Below are positions 5,834 to 12,914 of a DNA stretch of 30,938 nt, piece by piece (the stretch's first letter is position 1; each line of letters opens with the position of its first letter). The notes beneath the pieces are model-generated. The model ran no database searches and had not been told where the DNA came from. It saw nothing but the letters and a program-made list of their open reading frames with translations. Location of the stretch: IMG/VR virus record IMGVR_UViG_3300049491_000460, positions 1-30,938 of that record; one strand, written 5' to 3'. Made by a program: the position numbers and the translations under genes. This stretch comes from a virus.

Positions 5834-6291
5834 TGGTAAACATCAGACAAAAAGGATTCAACGCTGAACGTGAAGTTGTTCGCATGTTGAACGAAATCAT
5901 TAACACTGTGATTGCAGCGCAGTCTTGGGATGATAGTGTGGTTAGTGGGGCTCGAGATTGCATTCAACGCAACCAGCAACAATCTGCAGTGGGTGGATCT
6001 GATCTTACTGGCGTGTTTGGAATGGCGATTGAAATCAAACGTCATGAAACATTGCATATCAATCAATGGTGGTTGCAATGTACAGAAGCAGCTAAACGAA
6101 ACAATGAACATCCTGTTCTTTTGTTTCGGCAAAGCAATCAAAAATGGACTTGTGTTACTCTTGGCAGTGCACCTTTGCCGGGAGGCAGATTAAGCGCGAT
6201 TCGAGTGCAGTTCGATGAAGCTACGTTTCGAATCTGGTTTTACCAATGGGTGTACTACAAAATGATAGCGGGTGAAATTCCACGCATATGA
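5833..6291 (+). CDS. PD-(D/E)XK nuclease, Holliday-junction-resolvase-like
   Basis: A 152-residue protein with a PD-(D/E)XK nuclease layout: N-terminal helix with conserved glutamates (KGFNAEREVVRML, E12/E14), GGSDLTG with Asp57, then the strand FGMAIEIKRHE with the E67-x-K69 pair, followed by a helix with WWLQCTEAAKR and a strand PVLLFRQ. This matches the family of small phage resolvase-like or VRR-type endonucleases. It probably cleaves branched DNA intermediates during replication or packaging. Exact substrate cannot be read from sequence. Its ATG overlaps the previous stop by one base. It ends the replication/recombination module before the lysis cassette. Confidence 0.8.
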   Translation: MVNIRQKGFNAEREVVRMLNEIINTVIAAQSWDDSVVSGARDCIQRNQQQSAVGGSDLTGVFGMAIEIKRHETLHINQWWLQCTEAAKRNNEHPVLLFRQSNQKWTCVTLGSAPLPGGRLSAIRVQFDEATFRIWFYQWVYYKMIAGEIPRI

Positions 6292-6310
6292 AACCGGTAC
6301 AGATGGCATA

Positions 6311-6327
6311 TTGATAACCGTTATACT
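6311..6327 (+). promoter_or_regulatory. TTGATAACC site before the lysis cassette
   Basis: TTGATAACC followed closely by TATACT, in the 54-base gap before the lysis genes. The same nonamer followed by TATAAT occurs at 7989-8009 before the terminase genes. The hexamers are too close together for a normal -35/-10 pair, so this may be a regulator site overlapping a -10 box. Confidence 0.35.
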
Positions 6328-6345
6328 CGCGCCAATGACCAATTC

Positions 6346-6567
6346 TTGGTCAATCAACATGCCATACAAGTGAGCAATCAGGAAGACGATCAAGAACCCT
6401 TATCTGATGATGAGCTTAGGCGTCTTCGAATGCTACTTCAAGCAGATGACCGAGCGGTTTGGCTTTGGTCAACAATCAAGGTATGGGCAACATGGATAGC
6501 AGCCGTCATTATTGGGGTCTCCATGGGCTGGGATGCATTGAAGAAAATCGTGCAGGCAATGCGGTGA
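6346..6567 (+). CDS. Holin-like small membrane protein
   Basis: A 73-residue protein with an acidic N-terminal half (EDDQEPLSDDELRRLRMLLQADDRA) and one membrane segment at about residues 39-60 (WLWSTIKVWATWIAAVIIGV), ending in a short basic amphipathic tail. Size, single segment and position as first gene of the lysis cassette suit a holin or holin-like protein that permeabilises the inner membrane. The longest frame starts with TTG at 6346; an in-frame GTG at about 6370 is another choice. Neither has a clear ribosome site, so the start is uncertain. Its end overlaps the next gene in the frame GTGA. Confidence 0.65.
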   Translation: MVNQHAIQVSNQEDDQEPLSDDELRRLRMLLQADDRAVWLWSTIKVWATWIAAVIIGVSMGWDALKKIVQAMR

Positions 6568-7028
6568 CAAATAAAATCACGCTGGTCCTTGCCCATGCAT
6601 TTTGGCTTCCGCTGCTTGTTCTTGCTGTCTGTGCGGCACAGATTACAGTTTGGCTTCTTGACCGTGAAACACCATTTAGAGTTGTAGAGACTTTACCGGC
6701 GAATGCATTACCGGGGGAACGAATTGTCATTGATGTCATCGTTCAACGCGACATTAAAAGAAAATGCTCAGCGCAATACACACGCACTATCAATGACGCA
6801 GCGGGGGTGCGTCATGAGATGGAAGGCGTGTCATCTGCTACAGCTGAAGCCATCACAAACATCGAAACAGCCACGCCTGGACGGTTACGTGTTAGCTTCA
6901 CGATACCATCTAATGCAGCACCTGGCCAAGCAATTATGACAACTTCATTAGTGTACTCTTGCAATCCTATTCACGCATTTTGGCCCATCCATACAACAGT
7001 GTATTTTCCATTTTACATCAGGGGATGA
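6564..7028 (+). CDS. Membrane-anchored periplasmic protein of the lysis region
   Basis: A 154-residue protein. The GTG at 6564 overlaps the previous stop (GTGA), which indicates translational coupling; longer frames upstream only shadow the previous gene. One membrane segment lies at about residues 9-30 (AFWLPLLVLAVCAAQITVWLL). After it comes a strand-rich domain of about 120 residues with two cysteines (KRKCSAQYTRTI and LVYSCNPIHAFWP) that could form a periplasmic disulfide. The domain reads like a small beta sandwich (PGERIVIDVIVQRD, GRLRVSFTIPSNAAPGQ). No named family is recognised. Its place between holin-like and DUF5675 genes suggests a role in lysis or superinfection exclusion at the envelope. 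Confidence 0.65.
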   Translation: MTNKITLVLAHAFWLPLLVLAVCAAQITVWLLDRETPFRVVETLPANALPGERIVIDVIVQRDIKRKCSAQYTRTINDAAGVRHEMEGVSSATAEAITNIETATPGRLRVSFTIPSNAAPGQAIMTTSLVYSCNPIHAFWPIHTTVYFPFYIRG

Positions 7029-7029
7029 T

Positions 7030-7449
7030 GTGAAACTATTTCTCAAACGTGTGCAGTTTGATAACGATGTTACGATTGGGGAATTGTCAGTTGATGGAAA
7101 GTTTCAATGCTGGGTTTGTGAAGACACAGTTAGGTCTGAAGGTTCTGAAAAAATTCATGGCAAAACTGCCATACCTGCAGGTACCTATGATGTCTATGTG
7201 ACGTTTAGCAATAGATTTCAGCGTATGCTACCCTTGCTCATCAACGTACCAAATTTCGAAGGAATTCGGATTCACCCAGGTAATACTTCAGAAGATACCG
7301 ACGGTTGCCTCTTACCTGGAATTGAGCGTCTATCTAAAGGTGTAGGCGCTTCTCGCGTTGCTTTCAACTTGTTGTTTGAAAAGATCAACGGCGCAAAGAT
7401 GCGGATGGAGCAAGTAACGATTGAAATTCAAAACGGAGATTTAGCATGA
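7030..7449 (+). CDS. DUF5675 family protein, candidate lytic enzyme
   Basis: A 139-residue protein matching the DUF5675 pattern: TIGELSVDG near the start, CEDTVR (30-34), KIHGKTAIPAGTYDV (41-55), S.RF...LPLL..VP.F.GIRIHPGN (60-85) and EDTDGCLLPG (88-97). His82 and Cys93 in an 'RIHPGN...TDGC' arrangement recall the His and Cys of L,D-transpeptidase (YkuD) domains. A peptidoglycan-acting role is plausible but not established for this family. No other endolysin is visible among the lysis genes. The GTG start has AGGGGA four to nine bases upstream, and the 3' end overlaps Rz by four bases. Confidence 0.8.
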   Translation: MKLFLKRVQFDNDVTIGELSVDGKFQCWVCEDTVRSEGSEKIHGKTAIPAGTYDVYVTFSNRFQRMLPLLINVPNFEGIRIHPGNTSEDTDGCLLPGIERLSKGVGASRVAFNLLFEKINGAKMRMEQVTIEIQNGDLA

Positions 7450-7964
7450 TTCCAGTTGTTGGTTCCATAGTTAGCATCAAGATGCTTGCAATCGCAGGTG
7501 CACTGGCTTCTGTGGCTAGCATAGGCAGCTATTTTATTGGTCATTCAAATGGAGTCGATGATGACAAAAAACGCTCAGATCTCGTTATACTCCAACTTCA
7601 AGTTGATGCTGCGAAAGATTTGGCTGATGCAAACAAGCTCATCAAGTCGCAGAGCGATACAATGCAAGACATCAAAGATAAAGCTCAGCAGGATCTTCAA
7701 ATTGAAAAATCGAGAAACAATCGTCGGCTTGCTGATGCTACTGCCACTTCTAATCTCGTGCGCGACCAAATTGCAGGGTTTGCCAGTGGTGCCAGCGCCG
7801 CTCAAGATTCCCTCACCACCTGCAGAAGTGATGCCAGCGCCCTCGGGAGCGTATTGGCTACTGCATTGCAAGCTCATGGAATATGTAGCGGAAACTCTGA
7901 AACAGAAGCTAGCAATGCCCGAAGTCTGCTCTCAGCTTGGCCAAGAACCACAATTCAAAACTAA
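7446..7964 (+). CDS. Inner-membrane spanin subunit (Rz-like)
   Basis: A 172-residue protein with an N-terminal membrane segment (about 5-31, VGSIVSIKMLAIAGALASVASIGSYFIGH) and a long charged coiled-coil region (about 36-105). This is the build of i-spanins, which are anchored in the inner membrane and bridge the periplasm to an outer-membrane lipoprotein partner to disrupt the outer membrane in the last lysis step. The ATG overlaps the DUF5675 stop in the ATGA manner. The Rz1 partner is encoded inside its 3' half in another frame, the classical embedded arrangement. The presence of a spanin pair means a Gram-negative host. Confidence 0.85.
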   Translation: MIPVVGSIVSIKMLAIAGALASVASIGSYFIGHSNGVDDDKKRSDLVILQLQVDAAKDLADANKLIKSQSDTMQDIKDKAQQDLQIEKSRNNRRLADATATSNLVRDQIAGFASGASAAQDSLTTCRSDASALGSVLATALQAHGICSGNSETEASNARSLLSAWPRTTIQN

Positions 7965-7968
7965 GTGA
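7702..7968 (+). CDS. Outer-membrane spanin lipoprotein (Rz1-like), embedded in Rz
   Basis: An 88-residue lipoprotein in the +1 frame relative to Rz, ending four bases beyond it. Starting at TTG 7702 gives a textbook lipoprotein signal: MKNRE, a hydrophobic core, then lipobox LISC with the lipidated Cys at 20. AGGA (7690-7693) lies eight bases upstream of this TTG. The mature part is proline-rich (LPVVPAPLKIPSPP), as in Rz1 proteins. The longer open frame from an ATG at 7537 gives a charged N-terminus unsuited to secretion, and the ATG at 7735 leaves too short a signal with no positive charge. It acts in the outer membrane as partner of Rz. Confidence 0.8.
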   Translation: MKNRETIVGLLMLLPLLISCATKLQGLPVVPAPLKIPSPPAEVMPAPSGAYWLLHCKLMEYVAETLKQKLAMPEVCSQLGQEPQFKTK

Positions 7969-8034
7969 GCAGAGTTATCAGAAAGCCGTTGATAACCTGC
8001 TCGTATAATATAGGCCAAGTAAACGGGGTTATCA
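7967..8034. promoter_or_regulatory. Large inverted repeat, TATAAT box and third GTTATCA site
   Basis: GAGCAG-A-GTTATCA (7967-7980) and TGATAACCTGCTC (7990-8002) form a 13-bp stem with one bulged A and a 9-base loop, immediately after the spanin stops. A TATAAT follows at 8004-8009 and another GTTATCA at 8028-8034. The stem lacks a T tract. It may be an operator or an mRNA processing hairpin between the lysis and head operons, with a promoter for the latter. No good -35 box stands 16-18 bases before the TATAAT, which suggests an activator or phage-specific factor. Confidence 0.5.
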
Positions 8035-8049
8035 ACACGGGGTATGAGC

Positions 8050-8553
8050 ATGAGCTCTGCTGATTCAGATCAATGGACATGGGCTATGATGGAGCCCGAG
8101 CTCACTGCGCGCGAGCGTGAGCTACGTGATCTGTACGTCAACGAATACCTTGTTGATTACGACCCAGTCAAGGCTGCGCAACGATGTGGATTTCAGCAAT
8201 CCTTTGCAAAGGACTACGCTGTTAAGTTCATGCAAGAATCGTATGTGCAGAAACGTATCGAATTCATGAAGCACCAGAAAGTTGATGAAAAAAGCATCGA
8301 CGAGTATGATAAGCAACGAGTTCGGGCAGTGCTTATGAAAGAAGCACACGATTCATCGAGTACAGGTAGTGCTCGAGTTTCTGCGGCTGCAAAGCTTGCA
8401 GTGATTCTTGGTATGGATGCGCCTACTAAGATTCAGACTGACAACACTCACAAGGGTGGCGTGTTGATGGTTCCAGCGATTGCCAATATCAGCGATTGGG
8501 AAGCCGTCGCGCAAGCCAGCCAAGCGAAGCTGGTGGCAGATGCTCGAACCTAG
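8050..8553 (+). CDS. terS: Terminase small subunit
   Basis: A 167-residue protein that binds phage DNA and loads the large subunit for packaging. The sequence follows the Terminase_2-type small subunits: LTARERELRDLYVNEYLVDYDPVKAAQRCGF is the N-terminal helix-turn-helix DNA-binding domain (about 18-65), followed by helices with KRIEFMK and ARVSAAAKLAVILGM for oligomerisation. I place the start at the ATG at 8050, with GGGG seven bases upstream; the ATG at 8044 is in frame but only one base from that GGGG. The gene overlaps the large-subunit gene by 14 bases. Confidence 0.85.
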   Translation: MSSADSDQWTWAMMEPELTARERELRDLYVNEYLVDYDPVKAAQRCGFQQSFAKDYAVKFMQESYVQKRIEFMKHQKVDEKSIDEYDKQRVRAVLMKEAHDSSSTGSARVSAAAKLAVILGMDAPTKIQTDNTHKGGVLMVPAIANISDWEAVAQASQAKLVADART

Positions 8554-10114
8554 AATTGCCTGGAAGCCTCTTGCTGGTTCTCAGACTCTCGCCCTTAGTT
8601 GTCCGGCCCACGTAATCATATATCATGGTACGCGCGGCCCTGGCAAAACTGACGCTCAACTAATTCGTTTCCGACGCAATGTCGGGCAGGGCTATGGTGC
8701 CCATTGGCGTGGCATCATCTTTGATCGTGAATACAAAAACCTTGATGACTTGGTCGCCAAGTCTATGCGTTGGTTTCCCGAAATCAAAGAAGTAGGTAAC
8801 ACAAAAGGTGATGCACGTTTTCTCAGTAGTAAATCTGATTACAGATGGGTATGGCCTAATGGTGAACAACTGCTATTTCGTGCTATCAAAAAAGATACAG
8901 ACTATTGGGGATACCATGGTCAAGAATTTCCTTTCATTGGATGGAACGAACTAACAAAGTTTCCTACTGACATCTTATTTGATGCTATGATGTCTTGTAA
9001 TCGTAGTTCATTTCGTCCAGAAGATTACCCAATAATTGACAATAAGACAGATGTAATCAATTATCTTCCTGAGATTCCATTGGAAGTTTTTGCGACCTGT
9101 AATCCACACGGTGTAGGACACAATTGGGTCAAGAAACGATTTATCAACGTCGCACCGATGGGAACTATAGTGAAGCGCACTGTAAACGTATTTAATCCGA
9201 AGACACAGAAACGGGAAGATGTGGTTAAGACTCAAGTTCATCTTTTTGGGTCTTACAAAGAAAATATCTATCTTGCACCTGAGTACATCGCAGAACTAGA
9301 AACTATCACTGATGTTAACAAGCGCAAGGCTTGGTTGATGGGCGACTGGGATATTGTAGCTGGTGGAATGTTTGACGATGTATGGGATTCATTTCACCAC
9401 AAGGTCTCGCCATTTGAGATTCCGCATAGTTGGAGAATCAATCGATCTTTTGACTGGGGTTCAAGTAAACCTTTTAGTGTAGGTTGGTGGGCTAAGTCAG
9501 ATGGAAGCAGTGTTAAACTTCGCGATGGAACTTGGCGCAGCACTGTTCGTGGGGATCTGTTTCGTATTGCAGAATGGTACGGAACAAACGGAAAGACTAA
9601 TCAAGGTCTCATAATGCTTGCCAGCAAAGTTGCAGCTGGTATAATCGAGCGCGAAATCAAGCTTGGCATCCATGGACGGGTCAAGCCTGGCCCTGCTGAT
9701 AATAGCATCTGGGATACTGAAAACGGCAATAGCATCGCAGCTGATATGGCTAAAGCTGTAAGGTTAAAAGATGGCACTCTGCATCCTAATGGAGTTACTT
9801 GGGTTAGATCGGATAAAACAGCCGGAAGCCGCAAAGCAGGTTGGGAAAAAATTCGAGAGTATCTAGCTGCCGCATTGCCACAGTACGCTACAAAAGAAGA
9901 CGGTGAAAAAGTCCGTATCCCTCGTGAAAAATCCGGGTTATTTGTTTTCGATACTTGTTTCTATTTTCTTGATCTTTTTCCAACACTTCCTCGTGATGAA
10001 GAAGATCCTGATGATGTTGACACTGACGCGGAAGATCACATTGGTGATGAAACCCGCTACGAAGTTCTTGAGTCTGGTCTAGGCGCTACTATAGGTAGCA
10101 CGAAGGGTACATAA
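8540..10114 (+). CDS. terL: Terminase large subunit
   Basis: A 524-residue packaging motor: N-terminal ATPase and C-terminal nuclease. Walker A is G30-TRGPGKT-37. The Walker B strand reads FPFIGWNEL, with Asn where most families have Asp before the catalytic Glu. FATCNPHGVGHNWVKKRF is the coupling region. The nuclease domain shows SFDWGSSKPFSVGWW (first Asp), GPADNSIWD (second Asp) and an acidic C-terminal segment after FVFDTCFYFLDLFPTLP. The start at ATG 8540 gives the expected N-terminus; the frame is open to 8480, but the added residues lie within terS. This motif set is common in siphoviruses of Gram-negative bacteria. Its stop overlaps the portal start by one base. Confidence 0.93.
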   Translation: MLEPRIAWKPLAGSQTLALSCPAHVIIYHGTRGPGKTDAQLIRFRRNVGQGYGAHWRGIIFDREYKNLDDLVAKSMRWFPEIKEVGNTKGDARFLSSKSDYRWVWPNGEQLLFRAIKKDTDYWGYHGQEFPFIGWNELTKFPTDILFDAMMSCNRSSFRPEDYPIIDNKTDVINYLPEIPLEVFATCNPHGVGHNWVKKRFINVAPMGTIVKRTVNVFNPKTQKREDVVKTQVHLFGSYKENIYLAPEYIAELETITDVNKRKAWLMGDWDIVAGGMFDDVWDSFHHKVSPFEIPHSWRINRSFDWGSSKPFSVGWWAKSDGSSVKLRDGTWRSTVRGDLFRIAEWYGTNGKTNQGLIMLASKVAAGIIEREIKLGIHGRVKPGPADNSIWDTENGNSIAADMAKAVRLKDGTLHPNGVTWVRSDKTAGSRKAGWEKIREYLAAALPQYATKEDGEKVRIPREKSGLFVFDTCFYFLDLFPTLPRDEEDPDDVDTDAEDHIGDETRYEVLESGLGATIGSTKGT

Positions 10115-11643
10115 TGGCTTTGAATTCCACTCATCCACACTACGATAGTTTTATTGTAGATTGGAGAACGATGCGCCACACTTATGCGGGCCAGCGTATC
10201 GTAAAAAAGGAAGGGACCCGTTATCTACCTGCTACCCCAGGACAGATTTTAGACGGGCAAGGTACTACAGGCAAGACAGGTGAGATTGCGTACGAGGCAT
10301 ATAAGACACGAGCAATTTTTCCTGATTTTGTCAGCGATGCGGTTGAAGCCTACGTTGGGCTTTTGCATCAAAAACCTGCAACTTTCGAACTTCCTGAAGC
10401 TATGAAGTTTTTGCTTGAAAAAGCAAGTATCGATAAAGAAACTCTTCTACAGTTACTCCGAAGAATTAACGAACAACAACTTGTCTCAGGCCGAGTTGGT
10501 TTGTTGCTCGACTTGCCACAAAATCCAGATCCTGCGAACCCTATGCCGTATATTGCGATGTACGTTGCCGAGGCACTTGTGAATTGGGATGATAGCAATG
10601 ACAAACAAGGCGTCAATGAGATAAATCTTGTTATTTTGAATGAAAGTTCTTTTGAGCGCAGTTCGGATTTTCAATGGGTACAGCGAGAAAAATATCGCGT
10701 GCTGATGCTAGGTCCTCAGCAAAATAAGATTGATGGACAAGAAGTTGAAGGTGACGTATATGAGACCGGTGTCTTTTACGTCAAGGACGGAAACGAGATT
10801 GATCCTTCACAATTGCAAGCTCCAAACATTCGTGGAAAGACTCTAGATAAAATTCCATTCGTGTTTGTAAATAGCAAAGACATTATTCCTACACCAGATA
10901 ATCCGCCCTTACTCGGGCTTGCACATCTTTCACTTTCTATTTATCGTGGTGAAGCAGATTACCGCCATTCTTTGTTCATGCAAAGCCAAGACACACTCGT
11001 TGTGATTGGTGGATTGATTGAAAACCCACAAACAGACGGAACTGTTCGTGTTGGCGCAGGTGCTAGGCTTGACGTTAATCTAGGAGGCGACGCTAAATAT
11101 GTTGGTGTAACTGCCAACGGTTTGTCTGAGCAACGTATTGCTATCGAAAATGACACAAAGAAAGCACAAGCGAAGTCAGGACAATTGATTGCACCTGCTG
11201 CCGGTAAACAAGAATCAGGGGATGCATTACAGACAAGACTTGCTGCGCAGACTGCAACATTAAACCAGATTGCTTTGACTGGTGCCGCAGGTCTTGAGCG
11301 AATTCTAAAAGCCTGCGCTGAGTGGATGGGTCTTGATTCAGATCAAGTCAAGGTCATTCCAAACCTAGAATTTGCTGATTTTGTCATTGATAGCCGTGCG
11401 TTTGTTGAACTCATGTCTGCGCGTTCAATGGGTGCTCCGTTGTCTCTTGAGTCAATTCATTCCTTGGCTGTTGACCGCGGTCTTACTGGAATGACGTTTG
11501 AAGAAGAAATAAATAAAATTGTTGAAGAGGACGCAGGCAGAGCAAAAACGAATGCGCAGCTAGGATTGGACCCTAAAGGCGACGTAATTCCACCCCCACC
11601 CGCACCCCCGGCAAGCGGTGCAAAGGGCCCGGCAAGCACATAA
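10114..11643 (+). CDS. Portal protein, DUF4055 type
   Basis: A 509-residue portal, the dodecameric ring at the DNA entry vertex. It fits DUF4055: HPHYDSFIVDWRTMRHTYAGQRIVKKEGTRYLP near the N-terminus, YEAYKTRAIFPDFV, the early 'YVGLLHQKP', and LSIYRGEADYRHSLFMQSQDTLVV in the middle, typical of the portal stem/wing region. A long C-terminal helix region precedes a proline-rich tail (IPPPPAPPASGAKGP). GAAGGG lies six to eleven bases before the ATG, which shares one base with the terL stop. Position after terL and before the Mu F-like gene agrees. Confidence 0.9.
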   Translation: MALNSTHPHYDSFIVDWRTMRHTYAGQRIVKKEGTRYLPATPGQILDGQGTTGKTGEIAYEAYKTRAIFPDFVSDAVEAYVGLLHQKPATFELPEAMKFLLEKASIDKETLLQLLRRINEQQLVSGRVGLLLDLPQNPDPANPMPYIAMYVAEALVNWDDSNDKQGVNEINLVILNESSFERSSDFQWVQREKYRVLMLGPQQNKIDGQEVEGDVYETGVFYVKDGNEIDPSQLQAPNIRGKTLDKIPFVFVNSKDIIPTPDNPPLLGLAHLSLSIYRGEADYRHSLFMQSQDTLVVIGGLIENPQTDGTVRVGAGARLDVNLGGDAKYVGVTANGLSEQRIAIENDTKKAQAKSGQLIAPAAGKQESGDALQTRLAAQTATLNQIALTGAAGLERILKACAEWMGLDSDQVKVIPNLEFADFVIDSRAFVELMSARSMGAPLSLESIHSLAVDRGLTGMTFEEEINKIVEEDAGRAKTNAQLGLDPKGDVIPPPPAPPASGAKGPAST

Positions 11644-11678
11644 CGCTGTAGCACTGCATCCCAATGCCCACTACAGCG
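11644..11678 (+). promoter_or_regulatory. Hairpin enclosing the start codon of the next gene
   Basis: CGCTGTAG (11644-11651) and CTACAGCG (11671-11678) form a perfect 8-bp stem whose 19-base loop contains the ATG at 11664. No Shine-Dalgarno sequence precedes that ATG. The hairpin may expose or gate the start codon. Confidence 0.45.
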
Positions 11679-12878
11679 AACAACGCCCTACGGGACGCCT
11701 TTATTCGCCATCAAATATACTTGTTGAGGTATAGTGGATCAGTGCGAAATAAAATCGTTGCGATGCTTGATAGAACAGAAGAAAGCATTGCATCTACAAT
11801 CCGTGACAAACTACGTTCAACTGGATTGCAGACACCAGCGGAAGTAAAGCGTTTACAGTCAATTCAACGAACTGTTGAATTGCTTCGAGAAAAAGCATGG
11901 TCTGACGCAACGGACTTTCTTTTGAATCAAATGGAGGATCTTGCTTATCAAGAACCCCTGTTTACTCAAAATATGTTTGTGTTGAGCGCTCCTGTAATTA
12001 TCGAGACTGTTATTCCTCCTGCTATACAATTAAAAGGTATTGCACTTTCACGCCCATTCGAAGGACGCCTGTTGAAAGAATGGGCTGAAACTATGAAGGC
12101 GGACGATCTTCGAAGAATACATGCTGCCATCCAAATGGGTATGATAGCAGGGGAAGGATCAAATGTAATTGCAAAACGTGTCGTTGGAACAGGTTTACTC
12201 GACGGCCGTGATGGTATGACTGAACAATCGCGGCGTCAAGTTGATACGATTGTTCGCACTGCTGTTCAGCATGTGGCTAATAGTGTAAGAGCTGAATTTT
12301 TTGAACTTAATTCAGACATCATTGAGGCAGAGGTATTTGTAGCCACACTTGATGCTAGAACAACACCTGTTTGTCGTGGTCTTGATGGTAAACGGTTTCA
12401 GGTAGGTAAAGGTCCTCGCCCTCCTATTCATATGGGTTGCAGATCTATACGTGTTGCAGTCTTCAATGATAGTGTGTTGGGATCAAGACCTGCTAATGCA
12501 GCTAGTAGGGCATTACTATTAGATGAGTTCACAGAAGAACAAGGTTTGCCGCAAGTAGATAAAAGAAGCGAACTGCCTTTTGGAATTCGAGGCAAATTTG
12601 ATTCATTTGAAAAGAAAAGCTTAAAGAATTTGATTGGCCGTGTACCTGCTTCTACAACATATGATGCATGGCTTCGCGCTCAACCACATTCTTTTCAGAA
12701 TGAAATTCTTGGAATCACTAAAGCTAAACTGTTCCGTGGTGGATTAACTCTGGACAAATACACCGCTGTGAATGGAACAGAATTAACTCTTGCGCAACTT
12801 GCTGTCAAGTATAAAGACGCTTTCAAGTCGGCTAATCTTGACTATAGCGCATTTTTGAATTCGAGGCGTGGGCCTTGA
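11664..12878 (+). CDS. Head morphogenesis protein, Mu F-like
   Basis: A 404-residue minor head protein. The diagnostic part is at about 225-265: VFVATLDARTTPVCRGLDGKRF followed by GPRPPIHMGCRSI, the conserved core of Mu gpF / SPP1 gp7 proteins, which are packaged in few copies and help procapsid assembly or DNA ejection. The N-terminal 220 residues are helical (SGSVRNKIVAMLDRTEESI, VDTIVRTAVQHVANSVRAEF). The C-terminal 100 residues (YDAWLRAQPHSFQNEILG.TKAKLFRGGL) resemble the tail found on many such phage proteins. The start has no ribosome site; an 8-bp hairpin surrounds it. Confidence 0.88.
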   Translation: MPTTANNALRDAFIRHQIYLLRYSGSVRNKIVAMLDRTEESIASTIRDKLRSTGLQTPAEVKRLQSIQRTVELLREKAWSDATDFLLNQMEDLAYQEPLFTQNMFVLSAPVIIETVIPPAIQLKGIALSRPFEGRLLKEWAETMKADDLRRIHAAIQMGMIAGEGSNVIAKRVVGTGLLDGRDGMTEQSRRQVDTIVRTAVQHVANSVRAEFFELNSDIIEAEVFVATLDARTTPVCRGLDGKRFQVGKGPRPPIHMGCRSIRVAVFNDSVLGSRPANAASRALLLDEFTEEQGLPQVDKRSELPFGIRGKFDSFEKKSLKNLIGRVPASTTYDAWLRAQPHSFQNEILGITKAKLFRGGLTLDKYTAVNGTELTLAQLAVKYKDAFKSANLDYSAFLNSRRGP

Positions 12879-12914
12879 TGTAACGCTGCATGGCAGCATA
12901 AATGGAGAACTGTA

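Noticed and set aside
7537-7701. Extended N-terminus for Rz1 from an ATG at 7537
   Set aside because: It would put 55 charged residues before the lipoprotein signal; the TTG at 7702 has a better ribosome site and signal.
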